From Bacteroidota bacterium (GTDB lineage: Bacteria > Bacteroidota > Bacteroidia > AKYH767-A > 2013-40CM-41-45), in contig JADKKE010000010.1 in NCBI GenBank assembly GCA_016720655.1, positions 124,001 to 188,000 on the forward strand: 64,000 nucleotides of DNA, in the 5' to 3' direction. Both the position numbers and the translations under genes were made by a program. Under the pieces are notes generated by a model. The model was not told where the DNA came from. It worked only from the letters and a program-made list of their open reading frames with translations, and made no database searches. Below, in pieces: positions 55,479 through 64,000 of the stretch; position 1 is the stretch's first letter, and each line of letters starts with the position of its first letter.

Positions 55479-56597
55479 ATGGATCCAGGTTTGCTCATCA
55501 CACAAATTGAACTGTATCGTTCGCGAATAAAACTAAAAGAACCTTTTGTCATTTCTTTGGGTCCCCTCGATCATGCAGAAAATGTAATTGTTTTGATCCG
55601 TACGAATGAAGGAATCTCCGGCATTGGCGAGTGCAGCCCTTTTCGTACCATTCATGGTGAAACAATGGAAACATGCATGATCGTTGGAGCAGAACTTGCC
55701 AGGATGTTAGTGGGAAAGAATCCAATCGATATTGAAAACTGCCATTCCATCATGGGCAAGTGTATCTTTGGAAACAACAGCATTAAGAGCGCCATCGACA
55801 TAGCTTTGTATGATATTGCAGGGAAAGTAAAAAACACTCCGCTGTATCGTTTACTCGGTGGTATGCAAACCCGCGAACTTTTTACTGATTATACTGTGAG
55901 CCTTGGCCCATGCGAAAAAATGGTAGAAGATGCATTGAAAATAAAGTCCGAAGGATTTCATTTCATAAAAATCAAACTCGGCGATACCGTTGAAAAAGAT
56001 ATCGAACGGATTCAGCGAATGCGGGAAGCTGTCGGGCCGACAATTCCATTTCGCGTCGATGCGAATCAGGGTTGGACTGCTGATGGTGCATTGACAATCC
56101 TCCAGTCCATTTCCAAATCAAACATTCAGCATTGTGAAGAACCAATCCCCCGCTGGGACTTTATGAAGCTTCCTGAATTGCGAAAGAAAAGCCCGGTTCC
56201 AATTATGGCAGATGAAAGCTGTTGCGATGAACACGATGCATCTCGGTTGATTTCCCTCAATGCATGTGATTCGATCAATGTAAAACTGGGTAAGTCCGCA
56301 GGAATTTATAAAGCGAAAAAGATCCTTGCTCTTGCAGAGAAATCCGGCTTGCCGGTACAAGTTGGTGGTTTCCTGGAATCGAGAATTGGATTTACTGCAG
56401 CAGCTCATCTCGCTCTTTCGAGTTCAGCAGTTCAGTTTGTCGACTTTGACACACCCCTGATGTTTGCCGAAGATCCTGTTACCGGAGGTATTCAATACGG
56501 GCCGAATGGCGCAGTTAGGATACCTGAAAATCCAGGTCTGGGTGTATGGATCGATGAATCCTACCTTTCACGTCAGGACAAGCATATAATTCACTAA
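55479..56597 (+). CDS. Dipeptide epimerase (enolase superfamily, muconate-lactonizing group)
   Basis: The 372-residue product has the MLE N-terminal capping domain (FVISLGPLDHAENVIVLI, GIGECSPFR) and barrel motifs HFIKIKLG (KxK), VDANQGW, CEEPIP and ADESC. These provide the metal ligands D, E and D. NVKLGKSAG supplies the second catalytic Lys, and GGFLESRIG the specificity loop. This arrangement is that of L-Ala-D/L-Glu-type dipeptide epimerases, which act in murein peptide recycling. The exact dipeptide is not predictable. Single gene; cytoplasmic. Confidence 0.88.
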   Translation: MDPGLLITQIELYRSRIKLKEPFVISLGPLDHAENVIVLIRTNEGISGIGECSPFRTIHGETMETCMIVGAELARMLVGKNPIDIENCHSIMGKCIFGNNSIKSAIDIALYDIAGKVKNTPLYRLLGGMQTRELFTDYTVSLGPCEKMVEDALKIKSEGFHFIKIKLGDTVEKDIERIQRMREAVGPTIPFRVDANQGWTADGALTILQSISKSNIQHCEEPIPRWDFMKLPELRKKSPVPIMADESCCDEHDASRLISLNACDSINVKLGKSAGIYKAKKILALAEKSGLPVQVGGFLESRIGFTAAAHLALSSSAVQFVDFDTPLMFAEDPVTGGIQYGPNGAVRIPENPGLGVWIDESYLSRQDKHIIH

Positions 56598-56700
56598 TTT
56601 ACACCTGAATAGGAATTCAAAAAATTGGTGAAATTTCCCCTTTTTCGATCATTTTATTCCTTTCCTACCTCAGAATCTTCCTTTTGAACGTTCCGATCCT

Positions 56701-57999
56701 ATGAAAAAAACACTATTTCTACTCCAATTGATCATTGCTTCATTGGCATATTCACAAAGTCCGCACCCGGCTTTGGTTGGTTATTGGCACAATTGGAACG
56801 ATGCAAATGCGCCGTATATTCAGTTAAATCAAATCGATTCACGATACAATATCATTGAAGTTTCCTTCGCAACTCCGGCCTTTGGAACGCACGCAAATAT
56901 GCAATTCACACCCATCGGAACTTCAGTAAACGATTTCGTGAACGACATTCACCAACTTCAAAGCAATGGAAGAAAAGTGTTGATCAGTATTGGTGGTGCA
57001 TCTGATCCGGTCACACTGAGCGACACTAATGACAGAAATATTTTTGTGTCAACGATGATGGATATTTTGAATACCTATGATTTTGACGGTATCGATATCG
57101 ACCTTGAAGGAAGCTCTTTGTCAGTTAACGGAGGCAGTATTGCAAATCCTACCGATGCACCGATTATCAATCTGATTGATGGTGTTCGTGAGATCATGCG
57201 ACAATATTCTCTTCAGCATGGCAAAAGACTCTTGCTGACCATGGCTCCGGAAACAGCCTTTGTCCAGGGTGGAATGTCTGCCTATGGCGGAATCTGGGGT
57301 GCTTACCTTCCCGTGATCACCGCTTTGAAAGATTCAATCGAAATTTTGCAGGTGCAACTTTACAATAGCGGTTCGATGTTTGGCCTTGATAATGCTGTTT
57401 ATACTCAGGGAACTGCCGACTTCATTGTAGCGATGACAGAAGCAACAATACAGGGATTCAATACTCCTGTAGGGTCTTTTTATGGCATTCCAGCAGAACA
57501 TGTTGCTGTTGCATTGCCGGCATGTCCTTCCGCTGCGGGCGGTGGTTATACCAGTCCGGCAGTGGTTGAATCAGCAATGAATTATCTTCTTGGAAATGGA
57601 CCTCGACCCGGTAATTACACTCTCGTGCAATCCGGTGGATATCCCGATTTGAGAGGGATGATGACCTGGTCTGTGAATTGGGATATCGTGAGTACCTGCG
57701 GTTCCGCCAATGAATTTGCAAATACTTTTGAAAATATCTTTGGAACAAGTGCCGGAACTTCAGAATTAACAGAAAATAATTTTGAATTCTATCCGAATCC
57801 TGCAACTACAACTCTGCAAATTCGTTCCACCAATATCGGATCAGGAATGAATTATTTTGAACTCTACAATCTGATTGGGACTAAAGTTCAATCTGGTTTA
57901 TTTTCAAACAAATCATTTGTCGTAGATGTAACCGGACTCTCCAAAGGAATTTATTTTGCAAAAGTCAATGATCAAGTTCAAAAAGTAATACTCCAGTAA
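56701..57999 (+). CDS. T9SS-secreted GH18 chitinase-like protein
   Basis: The product has 432 residues. The signal peptide (KKTLFLLQLIIASLAYSQSP) is followed by a GH18 barrel with LVGYWHNW, VLISIGGASD, the catalytic DGxDxDxE motif FDGIDIDLEG, LLTMAPETAF, VQLYNSG and MMTWSVNWD. All expected catalytic acids are present. A sorting domain (EFYPNPATTTLQI ... KVNDQVQKVILQ) completes it. GH18 enzymes hydrolyse chitin or related GlcNAc polymers. No binding module is present, and it is not in a polysaccharide-utilisation locus. Confidence 0.92.
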   Translation: MKKTLFLLQLIIASLAYSQSPHPALVGYWHNWNDANAPYIQLNQIDSRYNIIEVSFATPAFGTHANMQFTPIGTSVNDFVNDIHQLQSNGRKVLISIGGASDPVTLSDTNDRNIFVSTMMDILNTYDFDGIDIDLEGSSLSVNGGSIANPTDAPIINLIDGVREIMRQYSLQHGKRLLLTMAPETAFVQGGMSAYGGIWGAYLPVITALKDSIEILQVQLYNSGSMFGLDNAVYTQGTADFIVAMTEATIQGFNTPVGSFYGIPAEHVAVALPACPSAAGGGYTSPAVVESAMNYLLGNGPRPGNYTLVQSGGYPDLRGMMTWSVNWDIVSTCGSANEFANTFENIFGTSAGTSELTENNFEFYPNPATTTLQIRSTNIGSGMNYFELYNLIGTKVQSGLFSNKSFVVDVTGLSKGIYFAKVNDQVQKVILQ

Positions 58000-58053
58000 T
58001 TCATCATTCATCCATTCACATCACAATTTCAACCCCGAATTCCCTTACCCATT

Positions 58054-58902
58054 ATGTTTGCAAATGCCTATGAAATCGCCAGCCAATATACTCACCCTGT
58101 ATTGCTTTCCTTTCGATACTTCGACAAGACTGTAGAAAGCGGACTCGGCAGCTTTGTGATTCTTAATGAAGAAGGCTGGATCATGACAGCCGCACATATT
58201 CTGGATCCAATGTTCACGTTTCAGCAACATGCCTTGGAAATTGAAAAATACAAGGCCGGGATGAAGAATATTTCATCAACTGATAAAAGCGTTAGTTATT
58301 TTTCTCCGAATCCAAAATGGCTGGTTAACTACTCACACTGGTGGGGTGCTGATCATCACCGCATCAATACTTTCATGATTTTGAAAGAAAATGATTTTGC
58401 AATAGGGAAAATTGAAAATTATAATCCTGCTTTTGTTTCACATTACCCAATCCTGAAAAATCCCGATAGCCTCCGCAATGGAACGAGCTTGTGCAAACTA
58501 GGCTATCCATTCTACGATGTAAAAGCCTCGTTCAATGAAACCAACAATAGTTTCGTGTTTGATCCTTCCATTTTCCCAATACCTCGTTTTCCGATCGAAG
58601 GAATTTTTACCAGAAATATCCATGCCGGTAAATCTGCCGACGGAAAATACGATGTGCAATATGTTGAAACTTCCTCTCCGGGTTTACGCGGACAAAGCGG
58701 GGGACCAATCTTCGATGTGAATGGAAATATCTGGGCAATTCAAAGTCAGACCCGTCATCTGCCTCTTGGATTTACTCCACGGATCCGAAAAGGCAACCAG
58801 GAAATTGAAGAAAACCAGTTTCTCAATGTTGGTTGGGGTGTTCATGTGAAAACTATACTGAAGTTTTTGGATGATCATGGGGTGAAGTATGCGAAAAGTT
58901 AG
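58054..58902 (+). CDS. Trypsin-like serine protease
   Basis: The 282-residue product has the chymotrypsin-fold triad: His in WIMTAAHILDP, Asp in KENDFAIGKIE, Ser in LRGQSGGPIFDVNG. No signal peptide or membrane helix is present, and the start (FANAYEIASQYTHPV) is within the domain, so it may be cytoplasmic. This is unusual for such a protease, though known for bacterial conflict-associated and stress proteases. The insertion between His and Asp is long. Substrate unknown. Confidence 0.85.
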   Translation: MFANAYEIASQYTHPVLLSFRYFDKTVESGLGSFVILNEEGWIMTAAHILDPMFTFQQHALEIEKYKAGMKNISSTDKSVSYFSPNPKWLVNYSHWWGADHHRINTFMILKENDFAIGKIENYNPAFVSHYPILKNPDSLRNGTSLCKLGYPFYDVKASFNETNNSFVFDPSIFPIPRFPIEGIFTRNIHAGKSADGKYDVQYVETSSPGLRGQSGGPIFDVNGNIWAIQSQTRHLPLGFTPRIRKGNQEIEENQFLNVGWGVHVKTILKFLDDHGVKYAKS

Positions 58903-58945
58903 AAAATAGAAATTAGAAATTAGAAATTAGAAATTAGAAAAAATT
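58903..58945. repeat. GAAATTA tandem repeat
   Basis: Five or so units of TAGAAATTAGAAAT lie between the protease stop and the helicase start, overlapping where the helicase promoter or leader should be. Confidence 0.7.
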
Positions 58946-58962
58946 AATACCAAATAAAAATA

Positions 58963-60267
58963 ATGACAACTACAAAAGAATTATCATTCGAACAATTACA
59001 TTTGATTGAACCAATATTAAGAGCATTAAAGACTGAAGGATATACAACTCCGACACCCATTCAGGAACAGGCAATTCCGGTGGTGTTGAAGCATCACGAT
59101 TTGCTTGGATGTGCGCAAACGGGGACAGGAAAAACTGCAGCATTTGCAATTCCAATTTTACAATTACTGGCTGAAGAAAAACATGCTCCGGGACACAGAA
59201 CGATCAAAGCTCTGGTCCTCACTCCTACCCGAGAACTTGCACTGCAGATTTCAGAAAGTTTCGGTGCTTATGGCCGTTTTACCGGACTCAAACATGCCGT
59301 TATTTTCGGCGGTGTTTCGCAACATTCACAAACCACAGCCTTGCGTTCGGGCATTGATATCCTCGTGGCTACACCGGGAAGATTGCTGGATCTCATGTCT
59401 CAGAGACATGTTCATTTGCAACATCTGAAATTCTTTGTCCTCGACGAGGCCGACAGGATGCTGGACATGGGATTTATCAATGACGTCAAAAAAATAATCG
59501 CTGCGATTCCGGTGAAAAGACAAACATTGTTCTTCTCTGCAACAATGCCCGATGAAATTGCACGTCTTGCGGATACCATCCTGAAAAAGCCGATTCGCGT
59601 TGAAGTGACTCCTGTCTCTTCCACTGCACAAACTATTCAGCAATCTTTGTATTATGTTGATAAAGGCAACAAGAAAAGGCTTCTTGCTGATTTATTACAA
59701 GATAAAAGCATTGTTTCCGCCCTTGTATTCACACGCACAAAACGTGGAGCAGATGTTGTTGCAAGAGATCTTGCAAAAGCAGGTGTAAATGCTGAAGCTA
59801 TTCATGGGAACAAATCCCAAAACAACCGTCAGCGTGCACTCAGCAATTTCAAATCAGGGAAAACAAGAGTACTTGTTGCTACCGACATCGCAGCTCGCGG
59901 AATTGATGTCGACAATCTTTCGCATGTAATCAATTATGAAATTCCGAATATTTCCGAAACCTATGTCCACCGTATCGGTCGAACCGGACGTGCAGGAGCA
60001 AGTGGAATCGCAATTTCATTTTGTGACAATGATGAAAAACCGTACATCAAAGATATACAGAAGTTGATTTCCAGATCCATTCCTGTCATTGACAACCACC
60101 CCTATCCCATCCTTGGCAATCCAAGCCCGGATAGTGCACCAAAAAAGCAAAACAGAGGCCAGCAACGCGGAAGAAATAAATCATCCGGTGGAAGTCGTTC
60201 GGGCAGCTCATCAACCCAGCAAAAACCTGCACAATCATCCGCTCCAAAGAAAAAATGGAAGCGCTAA
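58963..60267 (+). CDS. rhlE: DEAD-box ATP-dependent RNA helicase (RhlE type)
   Basis: The 434-residue product has all motifs: Q motif TPTPIQEQAIP, I AQTGTGKTAAF, Ia PTRELALQ, Ib TPGRLLD, II DEADRM, III SAT, IV LVFTRTKRGAD, V ATDIAARGIDV, VI HRIGRTGRAG. A basic, glycine/serine/glutamine-rich tail (about 385-434; RGQQRGRNKSSGGSRSG ... KKKWKR) would bind RNA non-specifically. The family remodels RNA in ribosome assembly and mRNA decay, often under cold stress. The RhlE name is by overall similarity. Confidence 0.93.
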   Translation: MTTTKELSFEQLHLIEPILRALKTEGYTTPTPIQEQAIPVVLKHHDLLGCAQTGTGKTAAFAIPILQLLAEEKHAPGHRTIKALVLTPTRELALQISESFGAYGRFTGLKHAVIFGGVSQHSQTTALRSGIDILVATPGRLLDLMSQRHVHLQHLKFFVLDEADRMLDMGFINDVKKIIAAIPVKRQTLFFSATMPDEIARLADTILKKPIRVEVTPVSSTAQTIQQSLYYVDKGNKKRLLADLLQDKSIVSALVFTRTKRGADVVARDLAKAGVNAEAIHGNKSQNNRQRALSNFKSGKTRVLVATDIAARGIDVDNLSHVINYEIPNISETYVHRIGRTGRAGASGIAISFCDNDEKPYIKDIQKLISRSIPVIDNHPYPILGNPSPDSAPKKQNRGQQRGRNKSSGGSRSGSSSTQQKPAQSSAPKKKWKR

Positions 60268-60329
60268 AACCTTAGCTCAAATTGCAATTGATACTGCAAT
60301 TGCGCTTTGATAAATTACCCTAAAAATAA

Positions 60330-60366
60330 ACCGCCCCGGACATTACATCCTGGGCGGTGCCGTTTT
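60330..60366 (+). terminator. Rho-independent terminator
   Basis: ACCGCCC...GGGCGGT stem with a loop of about 15 nt, then GCCGTTTT, between the helicase gene and the converging lipoprotein gene. Confidence 0.7.
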
Positions 60367-60397
60367 ACGGAACGGGTTATATTGATTTTTAAATCGC

Positions 60398-60826
60398 TTA
60401 GTTTCTGATGAAATGCAAAATATCTGTTCTTGCCGGATTGTCATCATTCAGCTTGATCATGGAGCTTGAATTTTCTACGACTACCCAGTCATCACTGATT
60501 TTTTCATGCGGCGCACTTGAGAAAATTGTCAGACGTAATTTATTACTACTGTCATCCCTGCTCCATGTGCCATTTGTTGTCACTCCCGATTTAGTAGCAG
60601 TGAGCTGACCACCGGTAGCAAAGACAAACACATACCCGGAAAAATCGGCAGTATAATCATCCCCACTTTCGCTGAAGTAACTTACGCGCCAGCTTCCGGA
60701 TGTAATATTTGCACTTACATTCGAAGAATTGCCGGATGAGGATGAATTGTCGTCTTTTTTACAGGCCCCAAAGAACAATGCAATACTGAGGAAGATAACT
60801 TTCAGTTGACGTGATCTTGTTTTCAT
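60398..60826 (-). CDS. Small lipoprotein, unknown function
   Basis: The product has 142 residues from the ATG at 60826. A lipoprotein signal (IFLSIALFFGAC) with lipobox F-G-A-C is followed by KKDDNSSSS, a Ser/Asp-rich linker of the kind that directs Bacteroidota lipoproteins outward. A beta-rich domain follows (SGSWRVSYFSESGDDYTADF, YVFVFATGGQLTATKSG, GTWSRDDSSNKLRLTIF), similar in style to lipocalin-like domains of Bacteroidota. The frame extends 11 codons upstream. Confidence 0.75.
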   Translation of the reverse strand: MKTRSRQLKVIFLSIALFFGACKKDDNSSSSGNSSNVSANITSGSWRVSYFSESGDDYTADFSGYVFVFATGGQLTATKSGVTTNGTWSRDDSSNKLRLTIFSSAPHEKISDDWVVVENSSSMIKLNDDNPARTDILHFIRN

Positions 60827-61071
60827 GATTCTTGTTTTTTTGTCAAATGATTTATTCATAATGACACTGTAAACATAAGCTGAGGTGGCAGGATAATAAA
60901 TTTATTCTCACTGAATGGGAAGAAATGGCAACCCAACAGGCAGAAACACAATTTCATCGAAAAGCGATTCCTCCACTTTCATGGTGAATGCACTGGTTTT
61001 TTTATCGAAATAAATATTTTCTGACCCTTTTCGTTCAATTTATGTACCTTTAGAATCATCCTATATTGACT

Positions 61072-61443
61072 ATGGAAGAGCCAAGGCGGGCATTGATTAT
61101 CGATGATGAGCAGGACATCTGTTACCTGCTTGGAAAGATGCTGTCTACAAGAAACATCCTCGCTGAATCTGCATTCTCGCTCGAAGAAGGTACCACTAAA
61201 CTCCATTCAATACTTCCGGCACTTCTCTTTCTTGACATTCACTTACCTGATGGTTCCGGACTGGATCATCTTCAATCCTTCCGTGCAGCCTTCCCGAAAA
61301 CTTTCATTGTCGTTATGAGTGCTTACGATAGTTTTGCAGAAAGAAATGCCGCCATTGATAAAGGCGCAGATTTCTTTTTGCCCAAACCCTTCCAGAGAGA
61401 AATGATCGATGAGCTCATCAATACTTCCTTTCTAAAAACCTGA
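61072..61443 (+). CDS. Single-domain response regulator (CheY-like)
   Basis: The 123-residue receiver domain has the acidic pair in ALIIDDEQD, the phosphoacceptor Asp in LLFLDIHLPDGSG, Ser/Thr in VVMSAYD and Lys in FFLPKPFQ. No output domain is present. It lies 13 nt before the sigma-54 regulator gene and is likely part of the same operon, acting as a phosphate relay or sink with the kinase downstream. Confidence 0.9.
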   Translation: MEEPRRALIIDDEQDICYLLGKMLSTRNILAESAFSLEEGTTKLHSILPALLFLDIHLPDGSGLDHLQSFRAAFPKTFIVVMSAYDSFAERNAAIDKGADFFLPKPFQREMIDELINTSFLKT

Positions 61444-61456
61444 ATAAAAAACGAAT

Positions 61457-62872
61457 TTGGAAAAATTAAAAAATATTCTGCTGGTAGACGACGATGTCGA
61501 CACTTGCACCTTGCTGACCCGCCTGCTCGAAAAGCATTCGTATTCAGTCAGAGCCGCGCACAGTGGCCGTTCTGCTTTGACGATGGTAAAGGAACAATCC
61601 TTCGATGCCGTACTTTGTGATTTCCGCTTGGGCGACATGGATGGAATTGAATTGCTGAGTGGTTTTAAAGCTCTTGCACCGGATTTACCGGTAATCATCA
61701 TCACCGGCTATTCCGATATCCGTACCGCAGTAAACGTAATTCAAAGTGGTGCTTTCGATTATATCGCCAAGCCGCTTATTCCTGAAGAAATTTTACATCA
61801 GTTGAAAAAAGCGATTGATTCTACAGGTCAGAAACAATCCTCAGGCTCCAAGAAAACAGCTCATGAAGCAAAATCAAAACCTTCAGAATTTGTAGAAGGG
61901 ACAAGTCCTCAGTCTGTAGAAATTTCCAAACAAATCGAACTCGTTGCACCAACAAATTTCAGCGTAATCATCTTTGGTGAAACAGGTTCCGGAAAAGAAG
62001 CAATTGCACGTTCCATTCACGAAAAAAGCAAAAGAGCAGCGCAACCGTTTATTGCATTGGATTGCGGTGCCTTGCCGAAAGACCTTGCCGGAAGCGAATT
62101 ATTTGGTCATGAGAAAGGAGCTTTCACCGGGGCCCTGACAACAAAAAGCGGACAGTTCGAACTAGCAGAAGGCGGTACTTTGTTCCTGGATGAAGTTGCC
62201 AATCTTCCATTCGATGTACAAACTTTATTGCTGCGTGTGGTGCAGGAAAGAAAAATGAAACGAATCGGCGGCACTTCGGAAATTTCTCTGGACGTACGGA
62301 TTCTTGTTGCCTCGAACGAAAATCTTTTTGATGCTTACAAAAAAGGAAAATTCAGAGAAGACTTGTACCACCGCTTTAATGAATTCAGTATTCACATTAG
62401 CCCACTCCGTGAACGAAAGGAAGATATTCTTCCTCTTGCAATGCATTTTCTGCAGAATGTAAACGAAGAACTGCAAAAGAATGTCCTTGGATTTGACAAA
62501 GAAGTCTGTGATTGTTTCCTTCAGTATTCATGGCCGGGAAACATCCGCGAATTAAAAAATGTTGTGAAGCGGGCTACCCTGCTTGCGCAAAGCAAACAGG
62601 TGCAAATGCACAACCTCCCTCTTGAAATTTCCAATCCTTCCCGCTTCATGGGAAATGAAACCCAGGTCATCGACAACCAACATACAAAAGCTCCATTGGA
62701 TTTAAAAAGTGCGTCGATGCAGGCAGAATACGAAACCATTTTGGAAGCTTTGAAAAAAGTAAATTTCAATCGCTCCAAAGCTGCAGATTTGTTAAAGATC
62801 GACAGGAAAACATTATACAATAAAATGAAAGCGTATAAACTGATCACTGATCTGAATGAAGGCGAAGAATGA
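61457..62872 (+). CDS. Sigma-54-dependent response regulator (NtrC family)
   Basis: The 471-residue product starts at TTG. The receiver (NILLVDDDVDT, VLCDFRLGDMDG, YIAKPL) is followed by a flexible linker. The AAA+ domain has Walker A GETGSGKEAIARS, the sigma-54 contact loop SELFGHEKGAFTGA, Walker B GTLFLDEVANLP and RVVQERKMKRIGG. A Fis-type HTH (LEALKKVNFNRSKAADLLKI, DRKTLYNKMKAY) closes it. It activates sigma-54 promoters upon phosphorylation; targets are not visible in the window. The 3' end overlaps the kinase start by 17 nt, indicating translational coupling. Confidence 0.93.
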   Translation: MEKLKNILLVDDDVDTCTLLTRLLEKHSYSVRAAHSGRSALTMVKEQSFDAVLCDFRLGDMDGIELLSGFKALAPDLPVIIITGYSDIRTAVNVIQSGAFDYIAKPLIPEEILHQLKKAIDSTGQKQSSGSKKTAHEAKSKPSEFVEGTSPQSVEISKQIELVAPTNFSVIIFGETGSGKEAIARSIHEKSKRAAQPFIALDCGALPKDLAGSELFGHEKGAFTGALTTKSGQFELAEGGTLFLDEVANLPFDVQTLLLRVVQERKMKRIGGTSEISLDVRILVASNENLFDAYKKGKFREDLYHRFNEFSIHISPLRERKEDILPLAMHFLQNVNEELQKNVLGFDKEVCDCFLQYSWPGNIRELKNVVKRATLLAQSKQVQMHNLPLEISNPSRFMGNETQVIDNQHTKAPLDLKSASMQAEYETILEALKKVNFNRSKAADLLKIDRKTLYNKMKAYKLITDLNEGEE

Positions 62873-64000
62873 AAGTAAATCCGGAGCTGAGGAATTTACA
62901 TCGTCCACTGAAGGATTTGGTGCAAATGTTTTAGTGCCACGGCTGAAAATCCGGGTTCCGGATAAAATGGTATGGCTGATCGGCATCATCTGTGCCTTGC
63001 CTGTACTCCTGAATGTTATCGGAATTGATTTCGGATTTATCGGAAGTAAAATCGACCCTTACCGCATCACTCAACTTTACCAGTTCGAACAGGAAACAGC
63101 CTTGCAGGAAATCCTGCGCGGCAGGTATGTCCACACCATATTTGTTTCCATTTCAATTACGATTTCCTTTCTCACTATTCTGCTTGCCTTTATCGATTAC
63201 AGAATTAAAGGGGAACTGAACACACCAATTGTCGGCGTCGCACTCTTTTGCTCAGGACTCTTCGACACATTCCATGTACTGTCTGCAACGCAAATTATCC
63301 ATACACAAACACAACAATTTTATCTTGCCTCCTTTACCTGGTTCTTTTGTCGATTGTTTCATGCTTCAATTTTAATTCTGGGTACAGGAATTTTTCTTGC
63401 TCGACCATCTGCTTTTAGGGAAGAAAGCAGTATTAACAGAAAGAGGACTTTTATCTGGCTATCTGTCCTGTTTGTAACACTTACTTTCTTTACCATCGGA
63501 ATGTTGTACCTGGGCAGCGACATTCCCCAAATGCTTTATCCCTACAGAAACCTGGCACGCTCTTATGATTTGCTGCCTTTGATTTTGTATGCAATCCTGG
63601 GACTGTACATACTTCCACGATTCCAGGATCGCTTTCCCTCATTGTTTGCGCAAACCTTGTCATTGAGCATGATTCCTGCAGTGGCAACACAGCTCTACAT
63701 GGTATTTGGATCCAATGAATTGTTCGATAACAATTTCAACATTTCCCATTTCATGGCGGCGATTACTTATGTTATTCCGTTCATTGGAATCAGTCTGAAT
63801 TATCTTGAAACACATCGCAGTGAACAAAGTGTTATTAAAAAACTGAATGAAGAAGTGCTCGTCCGACAAGAAACCGAAGAGAAACTGAGTGGAATTCTCA
63901 ACAGCTCTCCTTCTGCAATCATGGCTTTTACAACAATTAAAAAGAAAGACGGAACACTTGACGATTTAATCTGGACTATTGCCAACCCTGCATTGACTGA
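62856..64000 (+). CDS. Membrane sensor kinase, N-terminal part (runs off the window)
   Basis: An ATG at 62856 inside the end of the sigma-54 regulator gene opens a frame that stays open to the window edge (381 codons). After a cytoplasmic leader (KAKNESKSGAEEFTSSTEGF), a first helix (MVWLIGIICALPVLLNVIG) and a loop, a seven-helix-like membrane sensor follows. Its motif LFCSGLFDTFHVLSA recalls the MASE3 type. A coiled coil (VIKKLNEEVLVRQETEEKL) then leads into a PAS domain (SGILNSSPSAIMAF). Kinase domains must lie beyond the edge; histidine kinase identity is inferred from architecture and operon context. Confidence 0.8.
   Translation, partial: MKAKNESKSGAEEFTSSTEGFGANVLVPRLKIRVPDKMVWLIGIICALPVLLNVIGIDFGFIGSKIDPYRITQLYQFEQETALQEILRGRYVHTIFVSISITISFLTILLAFIDYRIKGELNTPIVGVALFCSGLFDTFHVLSATQIIHTQTQQFYLASFTWFFCRLFHASILILGTGIFLARPSAFREESSINRKRTFIWLSVLFVTLTFFTIGMLYLGSDIPQMLYPYRNLARSYDLLPLILYAILGLYILPRFQDRFPSLFAQTLSLSMIPAVATQLYMVFGSNELFDNNFNISHFMAAITYVIPFIGISLNYLETHRSEQSVIKKLNEEVLVRQETEEKLSGILNSSPSAIMAFTTIKKKDGTLDDLIWTIANPALT

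Noticed and set aside
1..64000. rRNA and tRNA genes, riboswitches, prophage genes
   Set aside because: No cloverleaf-type or ribosomal sequences, known aptamer cores or phage structural genes were recognised by eye; short RNAs could have been missed.

Overview
The window is AT-rich chromosomal DNA of a member of the Bacteroidota, probably a Chitinophagales/Sphingobacteriales-type lineage. About a dozen secreted proteins end in a type A sorting domain of the type IX secretion system (T9SS; FPNP motif, C-terminal KKLVVEK or similar). Shine-Dalgarno sequences are rare, promoter -7 boxes look like TAnnTTTG, and intergenic palindromic repeats are typical of the phylum. I see no rRNA, tRNA, CRISPR array, prophage or plasmid backbone.

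Layout. 1-2.8 kb: two damaged secreted/lipoprotein genes and a GxxExxY gene between dispersed repeats. 2.8-9.0 kb: module 1, a TPR histidine kinase and LuxR-type response regulator divergent from three T9SS-secreted proteins. 9.0-13.5 kb: an accessory array (4-TM protein, rifampin ADP-ribosyltransferase, VOC protein, SRPBCC protein, Imm11-like immunity protein) separated by copies of a long dispersed repeat, all genes in one direction. 13.5-19.2 kb: module 2, a second TPR kinase/regulator pair followed by two paralogues of the module 1 secreted proteins, with a REP-associated transposase element between. 20-30 kb: T9SS surface proteins, a PhoD phosphatase and a badly damaged 2-kb gene. 30-36.5 kb: core genes (hydrolase, rpmH, rsmG, ECF sigma factor, glycosyltransferase, tgt, lptG). 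36.5-50.6 kb: large T9SS beta-propeller, PKD and LamG proteins, ctlX and a heme/copper monooxygenase. 50.6-53 kb: an ECF sigma / anti-sigma-like / outer-membrane-like operon. 53-64 kb: a tandem repeat, AT-hook protein, AlkD-like protein, dipeptide epimerase, GH18 protein, trypsin-like protease, DEAD-box helicase, and a sigma-54 regulator / sensor kinase operon running off the end.

The most interesting signal is the pair of duplicated modules. In each, a secreted TPR sensor kinase and its LuxR-type regulator sit beside the same family of small Ca-loop T9SS proteins. Four promoters in the two modules each carry an inverted-repeat operator that ends 20-21 nt upstream of the -7 box: AACACC-N8-GG(T/G)NTT in module 1 and ACTACC-N7-GGTAGT in module 2. 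This suggests autoregulated, paralogous surface-display circuits.

Caution: at least a dozen genes, including normally essential ones (rsmG, lptG), are broken by single-base insertions or deletions in short homopolymers. This looks like consensus error rather than real gene decay, so reading frames were reconstructed across these points where possible.
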